From Paenirhizobium naphthalenivorans (GTDB lineage Bacteria; Pseudomonadota; Alphaproteobacteria; Rhizobiales; Rhizobiaceae), in the NCBI RefSeq assembly GCF_007992095.1, contig NZ_BJZP01000010.1, forward strand, positions 87,264 through 151,263: a stretch of DNA of 64,000 nucleotides. The letters are read 5' to 3'. How positions within the stretch are numbered: position 1 is the first letter of the stretch; each line of letters starts with the position of its first letter. The notes beneath the pieces were generated by a model that was not told where the DNA came from, did not search any database, and saw only the letters and a program-made list of their open reading frames with translations. Both the position numbers and the translations under genes were made by a program. This document shows, in pieces, positions 8,463-17,441 of this stretch.

Positions 8463-9292
8463 AGCGCCCACGCCTCCTGGCGTTCGAGGACGGGCAAGGG
8501 GTGGTGATCGGCATCGATCTGCGGCAGACAGCTGAGCAACCCACGCGTATAGGGGTGCTGCGCCTCGGACAGACGTGAGGCCGGCAGCTCCTCTACGACA
8601 TGCCCCGCATACATGACGAGAACCCGGTCACAGAAGGATGAGACGAGACGCAGGTCGTGGCTGATGAAGATGAGCCCCATGCCGCGCTCGGAGACGAGCT
8701 TGTCCAAGATCGCCAGCACTTCGAGCTGCACGGTGACGTCGAGCGCCGAGGTCGGCTCGTCGGCAATCAGCAATTCCGGGCCGCAGATCAGCATCATGGC
8801 GATCATGATGCGCTGCCCCATGCCGCCGGAGACTTCATGCGGATAGAGATCGAAGACCCGTTCGGGGTCGTTGATCTGCACCGATTCCATCATGTCCAGC
8901 GCCCGCTGGCGCTTCTCGGCTGTGGACAGACGCTCGTGGGTCTGCAAGGTCTCCATGATCTGCCGACCGACCGGCATGACCGGGTTCAGCGAATATTTCG
9001 GGTCCTGCAGGATCATGGCGATTTTCTTGCCGCGCAGCGAACGGCGCTCGCGGCGCGAGATCGACAGAAGATCGGTGCCGCCGAATGCGAGGCGGTCGGC
9101 TGTGATCCTCGCATGCCCCGGCGTCAGTCCCATGATAGCGCGGCCGGTTTGCGACTTGCCGGAACCGGATTCGCCGACAATGCCGAGCCGTTCCTTGCCA
9201 AGCGTGAAGTTCACGCCGCGCACGGCCTCGACGAGACCGGTGCGGGTCGGAAAGCTGACCTTGAGATTTTCGACAGTCAGGAGAGGCGTCAT
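8459..9292 (-). CDS. Dipeptide/oligopeptide ABC transporter ATP-binding protein (DppD-like)
   Basis: The 277-residue ATPase is the partner of the downstream ATPase. Walker A GESGSGKS is at 40-47; the signature motif reads VSGGMGQRIMIAM, where Met replaces the usual Gln after the SGG, and Walker B is LLIADE. The SGGMGQR form is a common DppD variant. It overlaps the upstream permease gene by four bases and the downstream ATPase by four bases, so the set should be co-translated. The protein ends close after the ATPase core and has no clear Cys-rich C-terminal domain. Confidence 0.88.
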   Translation of the reverse strand: MTPLLTVENLKVSFPTRTGLVEAVRGVNFTLGKERLGIVGESGSGKSQTGRAIMGLTPGHARITADRLAFGGTDLLSISRRERRSLRGKKIAMILQDPKYSLNPVMPVGRQIMETLQTHERLSTAEKRQRALDMMESVQINDPERVFDLYPHEVSGGMGQRIMIAMMLICGPELLIADEPTSALDVTVQLEVLAILDKLVSERGMGLIFISHDLRLVSSFCDRVLVMYAGHVVEELPASRLSEAQHPYTRGLLSCLPQIDADHHPLPVLERQEAWAL

Positions 9293-10221
9293 TGTCCGGC
9301 CTCCTTCGGATCCAGCGCATCGCGCAAACCGTCACCCAGGAGGTTGAAGCCGAGCGAAACGATCAGGATGGCGAATCCCGGCATGGCCGCGACCCACCAC
9401 TGATCAAGAATGAAACGGCGGCCGGAGGCGATCATCGCCCCCCATTCCGGCAACGGCGGCTGAGCGCCGAGACCGAGAAAGCCAAGACCAGCGGCCGTCA
9501 GGATGATGCCGGCCATGTCGAGCGTAACGCGGACGATCAGCGACGACATGCACAGCGGCATGATGTGGAAAATGACGATACGGATCGGAGAGGCGCCCAT
9601 CAGCCTGACCGCGGCGATGAAATCCGAATTGCGGAAGGTCAACGTTTCGGCCCGCGCGATACGCGCGTAAGGCGGCCAGGAAGTGATGGCGATCGCAAGC
9701 ACGGCATTCTCGATGCCCGGACCGAGAGCGGCGACCAGCGCCAGCGCCAGAACGAGCTTGGGGAAGGCCAGGAAAATATCGGTGATCCGCATCAGCACGG
9801 CGTCCACCCATCCCCCGGCATAACCGGAGACAGTGCCGACGATCAGACCGATCGGCGCGGCGATGACCGCCACCAGCACGATGACGAAAAGAGTCAGTCG
9901 TGAGCCGTAGAGCAGGCGCGAGAGAATGTCGCGGCCCTGGTCGTCGGTGCCGAGCAGATAACCGGCGGTGCCGGGTGGCAGGAGCCGGGCATTGCGCAGA
10001 TCGCCCTGCACCGGCGAATGCGGCGCCAGAACGTCGGCAAAGGCGGCGACGAGCAGCAGGCCGATCAGGATCAGCAGGCCGAGCACCGCCAGGCGGTTCT
10101 CGGAAAAGCGCCGCCAGATGATGTAGAGCCGGCCAAGACGGGCCTGCCGGCGTGACTGCGGGCGATCGGAGAGAAGCCAGTCGCGCAGGCTCAGGTCGGT
10201 TTGCATGTCGGTCTGGCTCAT
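9289..10221 (-). CDS. Dipeptide-type ABC transporter permease (DppC-like)
   Basis: The 310-residue inner-membrane protein has the DppC layout: a charged N-terminal tail (about 1-45), a first membrane segment at LAVLGLLILIGLLLVAAFADV, the periplasmic LLGTDDQGRDILSRLLYG signature, then five further segments. The EAA loop for ATPase contact is visible around MGASPIRIVIFHI, and the C-terminus (NLLGDGLRDALDPK) is typical. It overlaps the DppB-like gene by four bases and the ATPase gene by four bases. It forms the channel with the adjacent permease. Confidence 0.9.
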   Translation of the reverse strand: MSQTDMQTDLSLRDWLLSDRPQSRRQARLGRLYIIWRRFSENRLAVLGLLILIGLLLVAAFADVLAPHSPVQGDLRNARLLPPGTAGYLLGTDDQGRDILSRLLYGSRLTLFVIVLVAVIAAPIGLIVGTVSGYAGGWVDAVLMRITDIFLAFPKLVLALALVAALGPGIENAVLAIAITSWPPYARIARAETLTFRNSDFIAAVRLMGASPIRIVIFHIMPLCMSSLIVRVTLDMAGIILTAAGLGFLGLGAQPPLPEWGAMIASGRRFILDQWWVAAMPGFAILIVSLGFNLLGDGLRDALDPKEAGQ

Positions 10222-11285
10222 CGGCTGCGCGTCCTCGGGTCGAGTGCGTGATAGAGGATATCGGTCAGCAGATTGATCGCAATGAACACGGCGCCGATGA
10301 CCATCGTGCCGCCCAGCACGGCGTTCATGTCGGCGTTCTGCAGCGAATTGGTGATGTAGAGGCCAAGCCCTGGCCAGGAGAAGATCGTCTCGGTCAGCAC
10401 CGAGCCTTCGAGCAGACCGGCGTAGGAGAGCGCGATCACGGTAACCAGCGGCACGGCGGCATTGCGCAGCGCATGGAACCAGATGATCCGTGTCTCGGAC
10501 AACCCTTTGGCGCGCGCTGCGACGATATACTCCTGGGACAGTTCATTGAGCATGAAGCTGCGGGTCATCCGGCTGATATAGGCCAGCGAGAAATAGCCAA
10601 GCAGAGCACCGGGAAGGATGATGTGGCGGAAGACATCCCACAAGACGTCCCACTGGCGCTGCCAGGCGGCATCGAGCAGGAAAAAGCCGGTAATCGGCGT
10701 GAAGGAATATTCATAGACGATGTCGATGCGCCCCGGATAGGCAACCCAGTGAAGCTTCGCGTAGAAGAGCACCAGCGCCAGAAGACCGAGCCAGAAGATC
10801 GGCACGGAATAGCCGATCAAGCCGATGACCCGAACGATCTGGTCGGCGATCGAGCCGCGCTTGACCGCGGCGAGCACGCCGAGCGGCACGCCGAAAAAGG
10901 CGCCGATCACCGTGCCGACGGAGGCAAGCTCGATCGTCGCCGGGAATACCCGGCGGATGTCGGTCATTACCGGATTGGTGGTCAGCACCGAAATGCCGAA
11001 GTCGCCGGTGAGCGCCTGTCGGACATAGATGAAAAACTGCTGGTAGAGCGGCAGATTGAGGCCAAGCTCCTCGCGCACGCGTTCAACGACATGAGCGGGC
11101 GCACGGTCGCCGACGATGGCGAGCGCCGGATCGATCGGAACGACGCGGCCGATGAAGAAGGTCACGGCCAGAAGACCAAGATAGGTCGTCACCACGGTCA
11201 CGAGGAACCGCAGCAACGACATGGCGAAGGCCGAGGCGCGGGCGCCGGAGCGCCCCGCCTCGGTTTTTGTTTCGACAAGGGCCAA
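10218..11285 (-). CDS. Dipeptide-type ABC transporter permease (DppB-like)
   Basis: The 355-residue inner-membrane protein has the DppB order: N-terminal membrane segment at FLVTVVTTYLGLLAVTFFIG, a periplasmic loop with LGLNLPLYQQFFIYV and LTGDFGISV, then a permease core with the EAA loop at RAKGLSETRIIWFHALRNA. Its start codon is TTG, placed five bases after the binding-protein stop and behind AAGGACTAAGG; the first in-frame ATG is 63 bases further in but has no ribosome site. Compared with other DppB proteins it carries an extra hydrophilic head of about 20 residues. It is translated directly after the binding protein. Confidence 0.88.
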   Translation of the reverse strand: MALVETKTEAGRSGARASAFAMSLLRFLVTVVTTYLGLLAVTFFIGRVVPIDPALAIVGDRAPAHVVERVREELGLNLPLYQQFFIYVRQALTGDFGISVLTTNPVMTDIRRVFPATIELASVGTVIGAFFGVPLGVLAAVKRGSIADQIVRVIGLIGYSVPIFWLGLLALVLFYAKLHWVAYPGRIDIVYEYSFTPITGFFLLDAAWQRQWDVLWDVFRHIILPGALLGYFSLAYISRMTRSFMLNELSQEYIVAARAKGLSETRIIWFHALRNAAVPLVTVIALSYAGLLEGSVLTETIFSWPGLGLYITNSLQNADMNAVLGGTMVIGAVFIAINLLTDILYHALDPRTRSR

Positions 11286-11290
11286 GGGCC

Positions 11291-12931
11291 TTAGTCCTTG
11301 GACACGGTATAGACGAAGTTGGTGTCGAAGCTCGGGCCGAGCTTGTAACCCTTCACCTTATCCGAATAGCCGGCGACTTCCGTCTGCTGGAAGATGACGA
11401 CGAACGGACCGGTGGCCAGAACCTGCTTCTGCAGATCCTCATAGATGGCGGCGCGCGCGGCCGAATCCTTCTCGAGCAAAGCTGCCTGGGTCTTTTCCGT
11501 CAGGTCCGGAACGTTCCAGGCATTGCGCCAGGCCAGCGTCTTGCTCTTGCCTTCATCGGAATTGTCCGGATTGGCGGTGAAGGTCTCGGCGTTGGAGTTC
11601 GGGTCGAAATAGTCCGAGCCCCACTGGCCGATGTAGATGTCGTGCTGGCGGGCGCGGTACTTGGTCAGCGTCTGCTTGCCATCGCCGGGGATGATCTCCA
11701 GCTTGATGCCGGCCTGGGCGAGCGTCTGCTGGACATTCTCGGCAATGCCGGTGACAGGCTGGGTGTTGCGCACGTCCATGGTGACGGTGAAGCCATCGGC
11801 GAGACCGGCCTTGGCCAGCAGTTCCTTGGCCTTGGCAACGTCGAATGTGTAGGGGTTGTCGTTCAGCGCGCCGAGCTGGCCGGCAGGAAGGAAGGTCTGG
11901 TGGATCGTGCCGATGCCCTTGATCAGGGTTTCACCGATCGCATCATAGTCGACCAGATACTTGAAGGCCTCGATGACTTCCGGCTTGGCCAGCGTCTCGT
12001 TCTTCTGGTTGAGGCTGAAGTAATAGAGCGTGCCCTTCGGAGCGGAAGCGAGCGCCATGCCTTTCTTCTTGGAAACGGCTTCCACGTCACCCGGCTCAAG
12101 GTTGCGCGCCACGTCGATGTCGCCGTTCTCGAGCGCCAGGCGCTGGCCCGCGCTTTCCTTCATGTGGCGATAGATGACGCGCGCAAGCGCCGGCTTTTCG
12201 CCGAAGTAATTGTCGTTGCGCTCCAGAACGACCACTTCGTTGGCGCGCCACTCGCGGATCTTGTAAGGGCCTGAACCGGCATAGCCGGTCTTGAGGAACT
12301 CGTTACCGAAGTCGGTGTCGTACTTGTATTCGTCGGAAGGCGTGACCGCCTTGGCGTGCTCCATCACGACTTTCTTGTCGACGACGGAAGCAGGGGTCGA
12401 GGTCAGAACGTTCAGAACGAAGCTCGGCGCATAGGGCTTGTCGACGGTCAACACGAAAGTGGTCTCATCGGCGGCCTTGGCCTTGTCCGTAACATTATCG
12501 CCGTCGAGGCCAAACTGGGTCAACAGGAAGGCCGGGGACTTGTCGAGCTTGACGACGCGTTCGATCGAGAAGGCGACATCTTCCGCGGTGATCGGATTGC
12601 CGGACGCGAACTTCATACCGGGCTTCAGCTTGAAGGTATAGGTCAGGCCGTCGTCGGACACGGTCCAGCTGTCGGCAAGCTCACCGATGACCTTCGACGT
12701 GTCGCTCATGTCGAGGTTGACCAGTTTGCTGTAGGTGTTGGCGGTGACCTCGGCGGTCGAGATTTCAAACGCCTCACCTGGATCGAGCGTGATGATGTCG
12801 TCGAACGCCCAGCCTTCGACCAGCGTGTCGGCCGGCGTTGCGGCAAAAGCCTGCGGCGCCGAAGCGAGCAGCAAGGCAATGGCCGCGCTGCTGGTCATAA
12901 GGCGCATCGTCTTATTGAAGGAATGCATCAT
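11291..12931 (-). CDS. Periplasmic dipeptide-type substrate-binding protein (SBP_bac_5)
   Basis: The 546-residue binding protein delivers solute to the permeases encoded downstream. A signal peptide is clear (positively charged start, AAIALLLASAP core, cleavage after AFA near residue 30). Family 5 motifs include LADSWTVSDDGLTYTFKLKPG and the GSGPYKI block. The open frame continues upstream, but two adjacent ATG codons at 12931 and 12928 with GGAA in front fit the signal peptide, so the upstream part is not used. It follows the M19 dipeptidase by 50 bases and is followed by the permease with a five-base gap. A dipeptide ligand is suggested by the dipeptidase neighbour, not proven by sequence. 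Confidence 0.9.
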   Translation of the reverse strand: MMHSFNKTMRLMTSSAAIALLLASAPQAFAATPADTLVEGWAFDDIITLDPGEAFEISTAEVTANTYSKLVNLDMSDTSKVIGELADSWTVSDDGLTYTFKLKPGMKFASGNPITAEDVAFSIERVVKLDKSPAFLLTQFGLDGDNVTDKAKAADETTFVLTVDKPYAPSFVLNVLTSTPASVVDKKVVMEHAKAVTPSDEYKYDTDFGNEFLKTGYAGSGPYKIREWRANEVVVLERNDNYFGEKPALARVIYRHMKESAGQRLALENGDIDVARNLEPGDVEAVSKKKGMALASAPKGTLYYFSLNQKNETLAKPEVIEAFKYLVDYDAIGETLIKGIGTIHQTFLPAGQLGALNDNPYTFDVAKAKELLAKAGLADGFTVTMDVRNTQPVTGIAENVQQTLAQAGIKLEIIPGDGKQTLTKYRARQHDIYIGQWGSDYFDPNSNAETFTANPDNSDEGKSKTLAWRNAWNVPDLTEKTQAALLEKDSAARAAIYEDLQKQVLATGPFVVIFQQTEVAGYSDKVKGYKLGPSFDTNFVYTVSKD

Positions 12932-12981
12932 TTCCGTCGTTCCCCTGTTGTCCCTATTGGTCTTTTCGAAGCATCCGCAGC

Positions 12982-14034
12982 CTATTCGTGCCAGGCGGAT
13001 GCCAGAACTCTCAGCCAGTTCTCCCGGCATATTTTAGCAAGATCCAGATCAGCGTATCCGGCTGCTTTCAGGGCGGCAACCAGTTTCTGATTGCCGCTCG
13101 CGTCGGCGAGTTCGGCTGGAATCGTCGCTCCGTCGAAGTCGGAACCGAGAGCCACGCAGTCGATCCCCATGCGCTCCACCATATAGTCGATATGCTTGAC
13201 CATGGCGCTGATCGGCGTTGCCGCGTTATCCTGCGCGTCGTCGCGCAGCATGGTGACGGCATAATTAAGCCCCACCAAGCCGCGGCTCTCCTTGATCGCG
13301 TCGAACTGCTTGTCGGTGAGGTTGCGCGCCACCGGCGTCAGCGCATGAACGTTGGAATGGCTGGCGACCAGCGGCTGGTCGGTGGTCTTCGCCACATCCC
13401 AGAAGCCGCGCTCGGTGATATGGGCGAGGTCGACCAGAATGCCGAGCCGATTGCAGGCCTTGACCAGTTCAAACCCGGCATCAGTCAGCCCCGGCCCTGT
13501 ATCGGGCGATGACGGATAGGCGAAGGGTACGCCGTGGCCAAAGATATTGTTGCGGCTCCAGACCGGTCCGAGCGAACGAAGCCCGGCGGCATAAAAGACC
13601 TCGAGCGTGTCGAGATCCTCGTCAAGCGCCTCGCAACCTTCCATATGCATGACCGCCGCAAACACACCATCGTCCATCGCATTACGGATCTGTGCCGTCG
13701 AGCGGCAAAGCCGCCAGGCACCTGCCCGATCAAGACGAAGGGCGATCGAGGCCATGTCGAGCGCGATGTCAAGTGACGGCTGGCGGGCGAGCGGCGCTTC
13801 GAGCGGCGTGGAATAGTGGCCGTTGGCATCCGGCTCCTTGAGCGAGAAATCACCGTTGGAGGGGATATAGATGGCACAGAGTCCACCGGCCAGCCCGCCC
13901 GCCTTGGCGCGCGGTCCGTCGATATGCCCTTCACTGGCGCCATTGGCGAATTCGACAACCGGATCAACTCCCTTCGCCCGTCCCTGCCAGAGCCGCAACA
14001 GAACGTCGTTGTGACCGTCGAAAACCAGTTCCAT
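12982..14034 (-). CDS. Membrane-dipeptidase family (M19) zinc dipeptidase
   Basis: The 350-residue protein has the metal ligands of renal-dipeptidase-type enzymes: His8 and Asp10 (DGHND), bridging Glu132 (HMEGCEAL), His205 (DLAHIT), His226 (ASHSNVHAL) and Asp299 (GSDFDG). It would cleave dipeptides, including those with D-residues, in the cytoplasm since no signal peptide is seen. The start at 14034 gives the conserved N-terminus; a longer frame adds 26 residues without a good ribosome site. It is the first gene of the minus-strand operon with a complete dipeptide ABC importer, so import followed by hydrolysis is the natural reading. Confidence 0.9.
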   Translation of the reverse strand: MELVFDGHNDVLLRLWQGRAKGVDPVVEFANGASEGHIDGPRAKAGGLAGGLCAIYIPSNGDFSLKEPDANGHYSTPLEAPLARQPSLDIALDMASIALRLDRAGAWRLCRSTAQIRNAMDDGVFAAVMHMEGCEALDEDLDTLEVFYAAGLRSLGPVWSRNNIFGHGVPFAYPSSPDTGPGLTDAGFELVKACNRLGILVDLAHITERGFWDVAKTTDQPLVASHSNVHALTPVARNLTDKQFDAIKESRGLVGLNYAVTMLRDDAQDNAATPISAMVKHIDYMVERMGIDCVALGSDFDGATIPAELADASGNQKLVAALKAAGYADLDLAKICRENWLRVLASAWHE

Positions 14035-14125
14035 GAGAAAAATCCCGCTGTCCGAGAACCAATGATGGGAATGCAATGAGCAACGGAGCCCCCTTCCCGC
14101 AGCGGCTATCACCGCTTGTTAAACT

Positions 14126-14155
14126 AACGTAGAACTAAATCACACGCCGGTTCAA
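14126..14155 (-). promoter_or_regulatory. Possible sigma-70 promoter for the dipeptidase/dipeptide ABC operon
   Basis: Reading the minus strand, TTGAAC at 14150-14155 is followed 18 bases later by TACGTT at 14126-14131, about 90 bases before the dipeptidase ATG. The spacing and hexamers are only fair matches. Confidence 0.3.
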
Positions 14156-14317
14156 GCCAAAAAAAGCTGATTGCAAACAAGGCGATGCACGGGACGGTAG
14201 AACGTCGCGTTTTGACCTCCCGTCAATACCGCATCCGCTTCCAGGTCGGCGGAGGCCCGGCAATTTCCGCCGTCAGCGAACGTCGCTCAAAATTTGCACC
14301 GACTGACGAAATAAAAA

Positions 14318-14331
14318 TGGTCAACCGACCA
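14318..14331. promoter_or_regulatory. Palindrome TGGTC-AACC-GACCA
   Basis: A perfect 5-4-5 inverted repeat in an A/T-rich setting, flanked by AAATTTGC direct repeats, lies about 155 bases upstream of the sigma-54 element. TGGT-NNN-ACCA palindromes are typical of FadR-subfamily GntR operators. No GntR gene is in this window, so the regulator is unknown. Confidence 0.35.
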
Positions 14332-14484
14332 AATTTGCGGCACGATGCAGAAATTCCGCCTCGGCGGGATGGGGCTTGGAGGAGCCTCGGGAGACGAAAC
14401 CTACAGCACACATCGCTGTTTCTATGGCGGTTTGCGGGTTTCAGAGAGGACAAAACGGGGAGGGATTTCTCAGATTTCAGCGCG

Positions 14485-14499
14485 TGGCACGCATATTGC
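14485..14499 (+). promoter_or_regulatory. Sigma-54 (RpoN) -24/-12 promoter
   Basis: TGGCACG-CATA-TTGC matches the consensus TGGCAC(G)-N4-TTGC at every key base, with the GG and GC dinucleotides at the right distance. The predicted start of transcription is near 14511, about 90 bases before the TTG start codon at 14600. It also argues against any translation start upstream of 14511. No NtrC-type enhancer site was recognised upstream. Confidence 0.7.
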
Positions 14500-14599
14500 G
14501 TCGCCATCATCGACGAGCCAACCGGCGCGACTGAATGTCGGCAACACTGGAACGCGAGTTGTTGTCGGAAAAGGTCCACTTCCAGACTGGGGATATTTC

Positions 14600-15697
14600 T
14601 TGAGTTCAACATCGAAGAAGGCCGCAATCGAAATCCGGGATGTCGGCCGTATCTACGGCGCCGGAGCGGGTCAGGTCACCGCACTCGACCGGATCAACCT
14701 GCTGATCCGGGAAAACGAGTTTTTCACACTCCTTGGCCCCTCGGGCTGTGGCAAGACCACTCTACTAAGACTCATCGCTGGCTTCGACTTCCCGACCAGC
14801 GGCGAGATCCTGCTGCACGGCGAAGACATCGCGCCATTGCCGCCGTTCAAGCGACCGGTCAACACAGTCTTCCAATCCTACGCGCTTTTCCCCCACATGA
14901 CCGTTGCCGAAAACATCGGCTTCGGCCTGAAGATGCTCGGCAAGCCGTTGGCCGAGATCAAGGCGCGCGTCGATGAGATGCTGGCGCTCGTTCACATGGA
15001 GAAGATGCGGGACCGCTCGGTGGCCCAGATCTCCGGCGGCCAGCAGCAGCGCGTGGCGCTCGCCCGCGCACTGGCGCCGAAGCCGAAGGTTCTGCTGCTC
15101 GACGAACCTCTGTCAGCGCTCGACTACAAGCTGCGCAAGGAAATGCAGATCGAACTGAAGCGGGTCCAGGCCGAGACAGGCATCACCTTCATCTTCGTCA
15201 CCCATGACCAGGAAGAAGCCCTGACCATGTCGGACCGCATCGCCGTCATGTCGAATGGCGAGGTGCGTCAAGTCGGATCGGCACACGAGATCTATGAGCG
15301 TCCGGCCGATCGTTTCGTCGCAGATTTCATCGGCGAGTCCAATTTCCTCGCCGCCGACGTCATCGATCTTGGCGAGAGCACGGCCACCGTCCGCCTTGGC
15401 GGGGGCGCCGTCATCGAGGCTTCCCTCCCCGAGGGTCTCCGCGCGTCGGGCCAGGTCACCATCGTCGTGCGTCCCGAACATGCCTCACTGGCCGAACCCG
15501 GCACCGGCAGCTTCGACGGCACGCTGGCCGAAGCCATCTATTTCGGCACCGATACGCATTTCCAGGTACTGCTCGACAGCGGTGACAGCTTTGTCGTGCG
15601 CGAACAGAACATGCGCAACGGCACGGTGCCGCACGAAAAAGGCGCCCGCGTCGGCGTCCGTCTCGGCCAGCAGGCCGCACAGATCCTGAGGGGCTGA
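14600..15697 (+). CDS. Polyamine-type ABC transporter ATP-binding protein (PotA-like)
   Basis: The 365-residue ATPase has an ABC domain at about 8-245 and a C-terminal TOBE domain, as in PotA/PotG. Walker A GPSGCGKT, signature ISGGQQQR, Walker B LLLDE and the switch VTHDQEEAL are all present. The open frame begins at 14345, but the only usual start codon near the conserved N-terminus and downstream of the sigma-54 promoter is TTG at 14600, with GGGGA six bases upstream. It is the first gene of a plus-strand run reaching 23804. The substrate is set by the binding protein encoded three genes on; polyamine or another cationic/amide compound is likely from family membership only. Confidence 0.88.
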   Translation: MSSTSKKAAIEIRDVGRIYGAGAGQVTALDRINLLIRENEFFTLLGPSGCGKTTLLRLIAGFDFPTSGEILLHGEDIAPLPPFKRPVNTVFQSYALFPHMTVAENIGFGLKMLGKPLAEIKARVDEMLALVHMEKMRDRSVAQISGGQQQRVALARALAPKPKVLLLDEPLSALDYKLRKEMQIELKRVQAETGITFIFVTHDQEEALTMSDRIAVMSNGEVRQVGSAHEIYERPADRFVADFIGESNFLAADVIDLGESTATVRLGGGAVIEASLPEGLRASGQVTIVVRPEHASLAEPGTGSFDGTLAEAIYFGTDTHFQVLLDSGDSFVVREQNMRNGTVPHEKGARVGVRLGQQAAQILRG

Positions 15698-15701
15698 CGC
15701 C

Positions 15702-16622
15702 ATGAGCACAGCCGCCGAAGCCGCCGCCACGGCAAAAAGCAAGGAAGTCCGGGACCGCTGGTTACTCAGCGCCCCTGCCCTTTTGCTGATCGCGCTCGCC
15801 AGCGTCGGTCCGCTCCTCATCGTGTTGATCTATTCTTTCCTCGCCCCCGGCGCCTATGGCGACGTGAAGTGGCAGTTTTCGACCGAGGCCTGGTTCAACG
15901 TCTTCCTGTCTCGCGACATCTTCGACGGAACGATCTCGATCGCCGATGCCCATCTGTCGATCCTCTGGCGCTCGATCAAGCTGGCGGTCGCCACCACCGC
16001 CATCTCTCTGATCTTCGGTTTTCCGACCGCCTACTTCATTGCCAGCCGCCCGCCACATATTCGCTCGGTCTGGCTGTTCCTGATCACCATCCCCTTCTGG
16101 ACAAACATGCTCATCCGCGCCTTCGCCATCCAGGAAGTGATCCGCAACGAAGGCCTGGCCAACACGATCCTGATGAAGCTCGGCGTCATCTCCGCACCGA
16201 TGCAGATGCTCTATACCGACTTCGCCATCCTGCTCGGCATGGCCTATGTCCACCTGCCGCTGATGGTGCTGCCGCTCTATGCCAGTATGGAGAAGATCGA
16301 CTTCCGTCTCGTCGAGGCCGGCTACGATCTCTACGCAACGCGTTTCCAGGTGCTGCGCCGGATCATCATCCCACTGGTCAAGCCCGGCATCATCGCCGGC
16401 TCGATCCTCGTCTTCATCCCGGCGCTGTCATCCTATGTCATCCCGCGCATTCTCGGCGGCGGCAAGAACCTGATGATCGGCAACCTGATCGAGTTGCAGT
16501 TCGGCCAAGGCCGCAACTGGCCGCTCGGTGCCTCTCTGTCAATCACGCTGGTCATCATCGTCCTGGCGGCCATGCTCTACTACGTGAAGAATGCTGGAAA
16601 GAGCGGAGACGGTCATGCATAA
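15702..16622 (+). CDS. Polyamine-type ABC transporter permease (PotB-like)
   Basis: The 306-residue inner-membrane protein has about six hydrophobic segments, starting at LLSAPALLLIALASVGPLLIVL, and the EAA loop at EAGYDLYATRFQVLRRIIIPL. The N-terminal half also has the FPTAYFIA and TIPFWTNMLIRAFA blocks of PotB/PotH. It starts four bases after the ATPase stop and overlaps the next permease by eight bases. Confidence 0.9.
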   Translation: MSTAAEAAATAKSKEVRDRWLLSAPALLLIALASVGPLLIVLIYSFLAPGAYGDVKWQFSTEAWFNVFLSRDIFDGTISIADAHLSILWRSIKLAVATTAISLIFGFPTAYFIASRPPHIRSVWLFLITIPFWTNMLIRAFAIQEVIRNEGLANTILMKLGVISAPMQMLYTDFAILLGMAYVHLPLMVLPLYASMEKIDFRLVEAGYDLYATRFQVLRRIIIPLVKPGIIAGSILVFIPALSSYVIPRILGGGKNLMIGNLIELQFGQGRNWPLGASLSITLVIIVLAAMLYYVKNAGKSGDGHA

Positions 16623-17424
16623 GGGGTTCAACATCCGCACGCAGACGGGCTTCGCCACGATCGCCATGATCTGCTTTTTCATCCTCTATCTGCCAATCGC
16701 CACGCTGGTGGTCTACTCTTTCAATTCCGGCACTTCGATCGCCGTCTGGGAGGGTTTCTCGCTGCGCTGGTTTTCAGCGGCTTGGAACAATGACCAGGTG
16801 ATCGAGGCCTCGATCCGCTCGGTGAAGATTGCCGCCGTGGCGGCCGTGGTTGCCACAGCCGCGGCAACGCTTGCGGCCATCGCCACAACCCGCACCGCCG
16901 CCTATCGCGGCCTGACCTTCAAATATTCCTTCATCAACATGCCGCTGATGGTGCCGGAAATCGTCACCGCCGTGGCGCTCCTGATCTTCTTCTCGCGGAT
17001 CAAGGTCTGGACCGGCTATTCCGGCCTCGGCTACCTGATCATCGCCCACACCGCTTTCTGCATTCCGTTCGCCTACCTGCCGATCCGCGCCCGTCTCGAA
17101 AGTATGGACCTGGCCCTGGAGCGCGCCGCAGCGGATCTTTACGCCACGCCGTTCAAGGCTTTCCGCTATGTCACCCTGCCACTGCTCTGGCCTGGCATAC
17201 TGGCCGGCATGATGCTCGCTTTCGTCATCTCGCTCGATGACGTGGTCATCACCGAATTCGTGAAATCCGGCGGTCAGGACACGCTCCCGACCTACATGCT
17301 CGGCCAGTTGCGCCGCGCCATCACGCCGGAAATGAATGCCATCTCGACAGTCTTTCTGCTGCTGTCGCTGGCGGTTGTCACGATATTCTTCTTCCTCAGC
17401 AGACCCAATGAAAAAACCGAGTAG
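16615..17424 (+). CDS. Polyamine-type ABC transporter permease (PotC-like)
   Basis: The 269-residue inner-membrane protein has the PotC/PotI order: first segment [22 protein letters not shown], then [17 protein letters not shown], and the EAA loop at [18 protein letters not shown] followed by LDDVVITEF. The ATG at 16615 has GGAG nine bases upstream and overlaps the previous gene by eight bases; an ATG eight codons earlier is less well placed. Confidence 0.9.
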   Translation: MHKGFNIRTQTGFATIAMICFFILYLPIATLVVYSFNSGTSIAVWEGFSLRWFSAAWNNDQVIEASIRSVKIAAVAAVVATAAATLAAIATTRTAAYRGLTFKYSFINMPLMVPEIVTAVALLIFFSRIKVWTGYSGLGYLIIAHTAFCIPFAYLPIRARLESMDLALERAAADLYATPFKAFRYVTLPLLWPGILAGMMLAFVISLDDVVITEFVKSGGQDTLPTYMLGQLRRAITPEMNAISTVFLLLSLAVVTIFFFLSRPNEKTE

Positions 17425-17441
17425 AAACAGGAGTGGGAACC

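Larger units (their letters stand above)
14035..14599. other. Divergent intergenic region between dipeptidase and polyamine-type ABC operons
   Basis: There are 565 bases with no supported gene; the open frames here are chance extensions of downstream frames. It holds a possible sigma-70 promoter for the minus-strand operon, a TGGTC/GACCA palindrome, a direct repeat of AAATTTGC on either side of that palindrome, and a consensus-like sigma-54 promoter pointing to the plus-strand operon. Confidence 0.7.

Noticed and set aside
11282..11301. CCAAGG/CCTTGG hairpin at the binding-protein stop of the first operon
   Set aside because: It has only six pairs and overlaps coding sequence and the TTG start; it is too weak to count with the other stem-loops.
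10152..12274. Two long plus-strand open frames (380 and 335 residues) opposite the permease and binding-protein genes
   Set aside because: They are antisense shadows of high-GC genes with strong family matches; their composition is Asp/Gly/Arg/His rich with no domains.
14185..14976. 263-residue plus-strand open frame across the intergenic region and the PotA-like gene
   Set aside because: It is out of frame with a clear ATPase gene, has Arg/Pro/His-rich composition and no recognisable motif.
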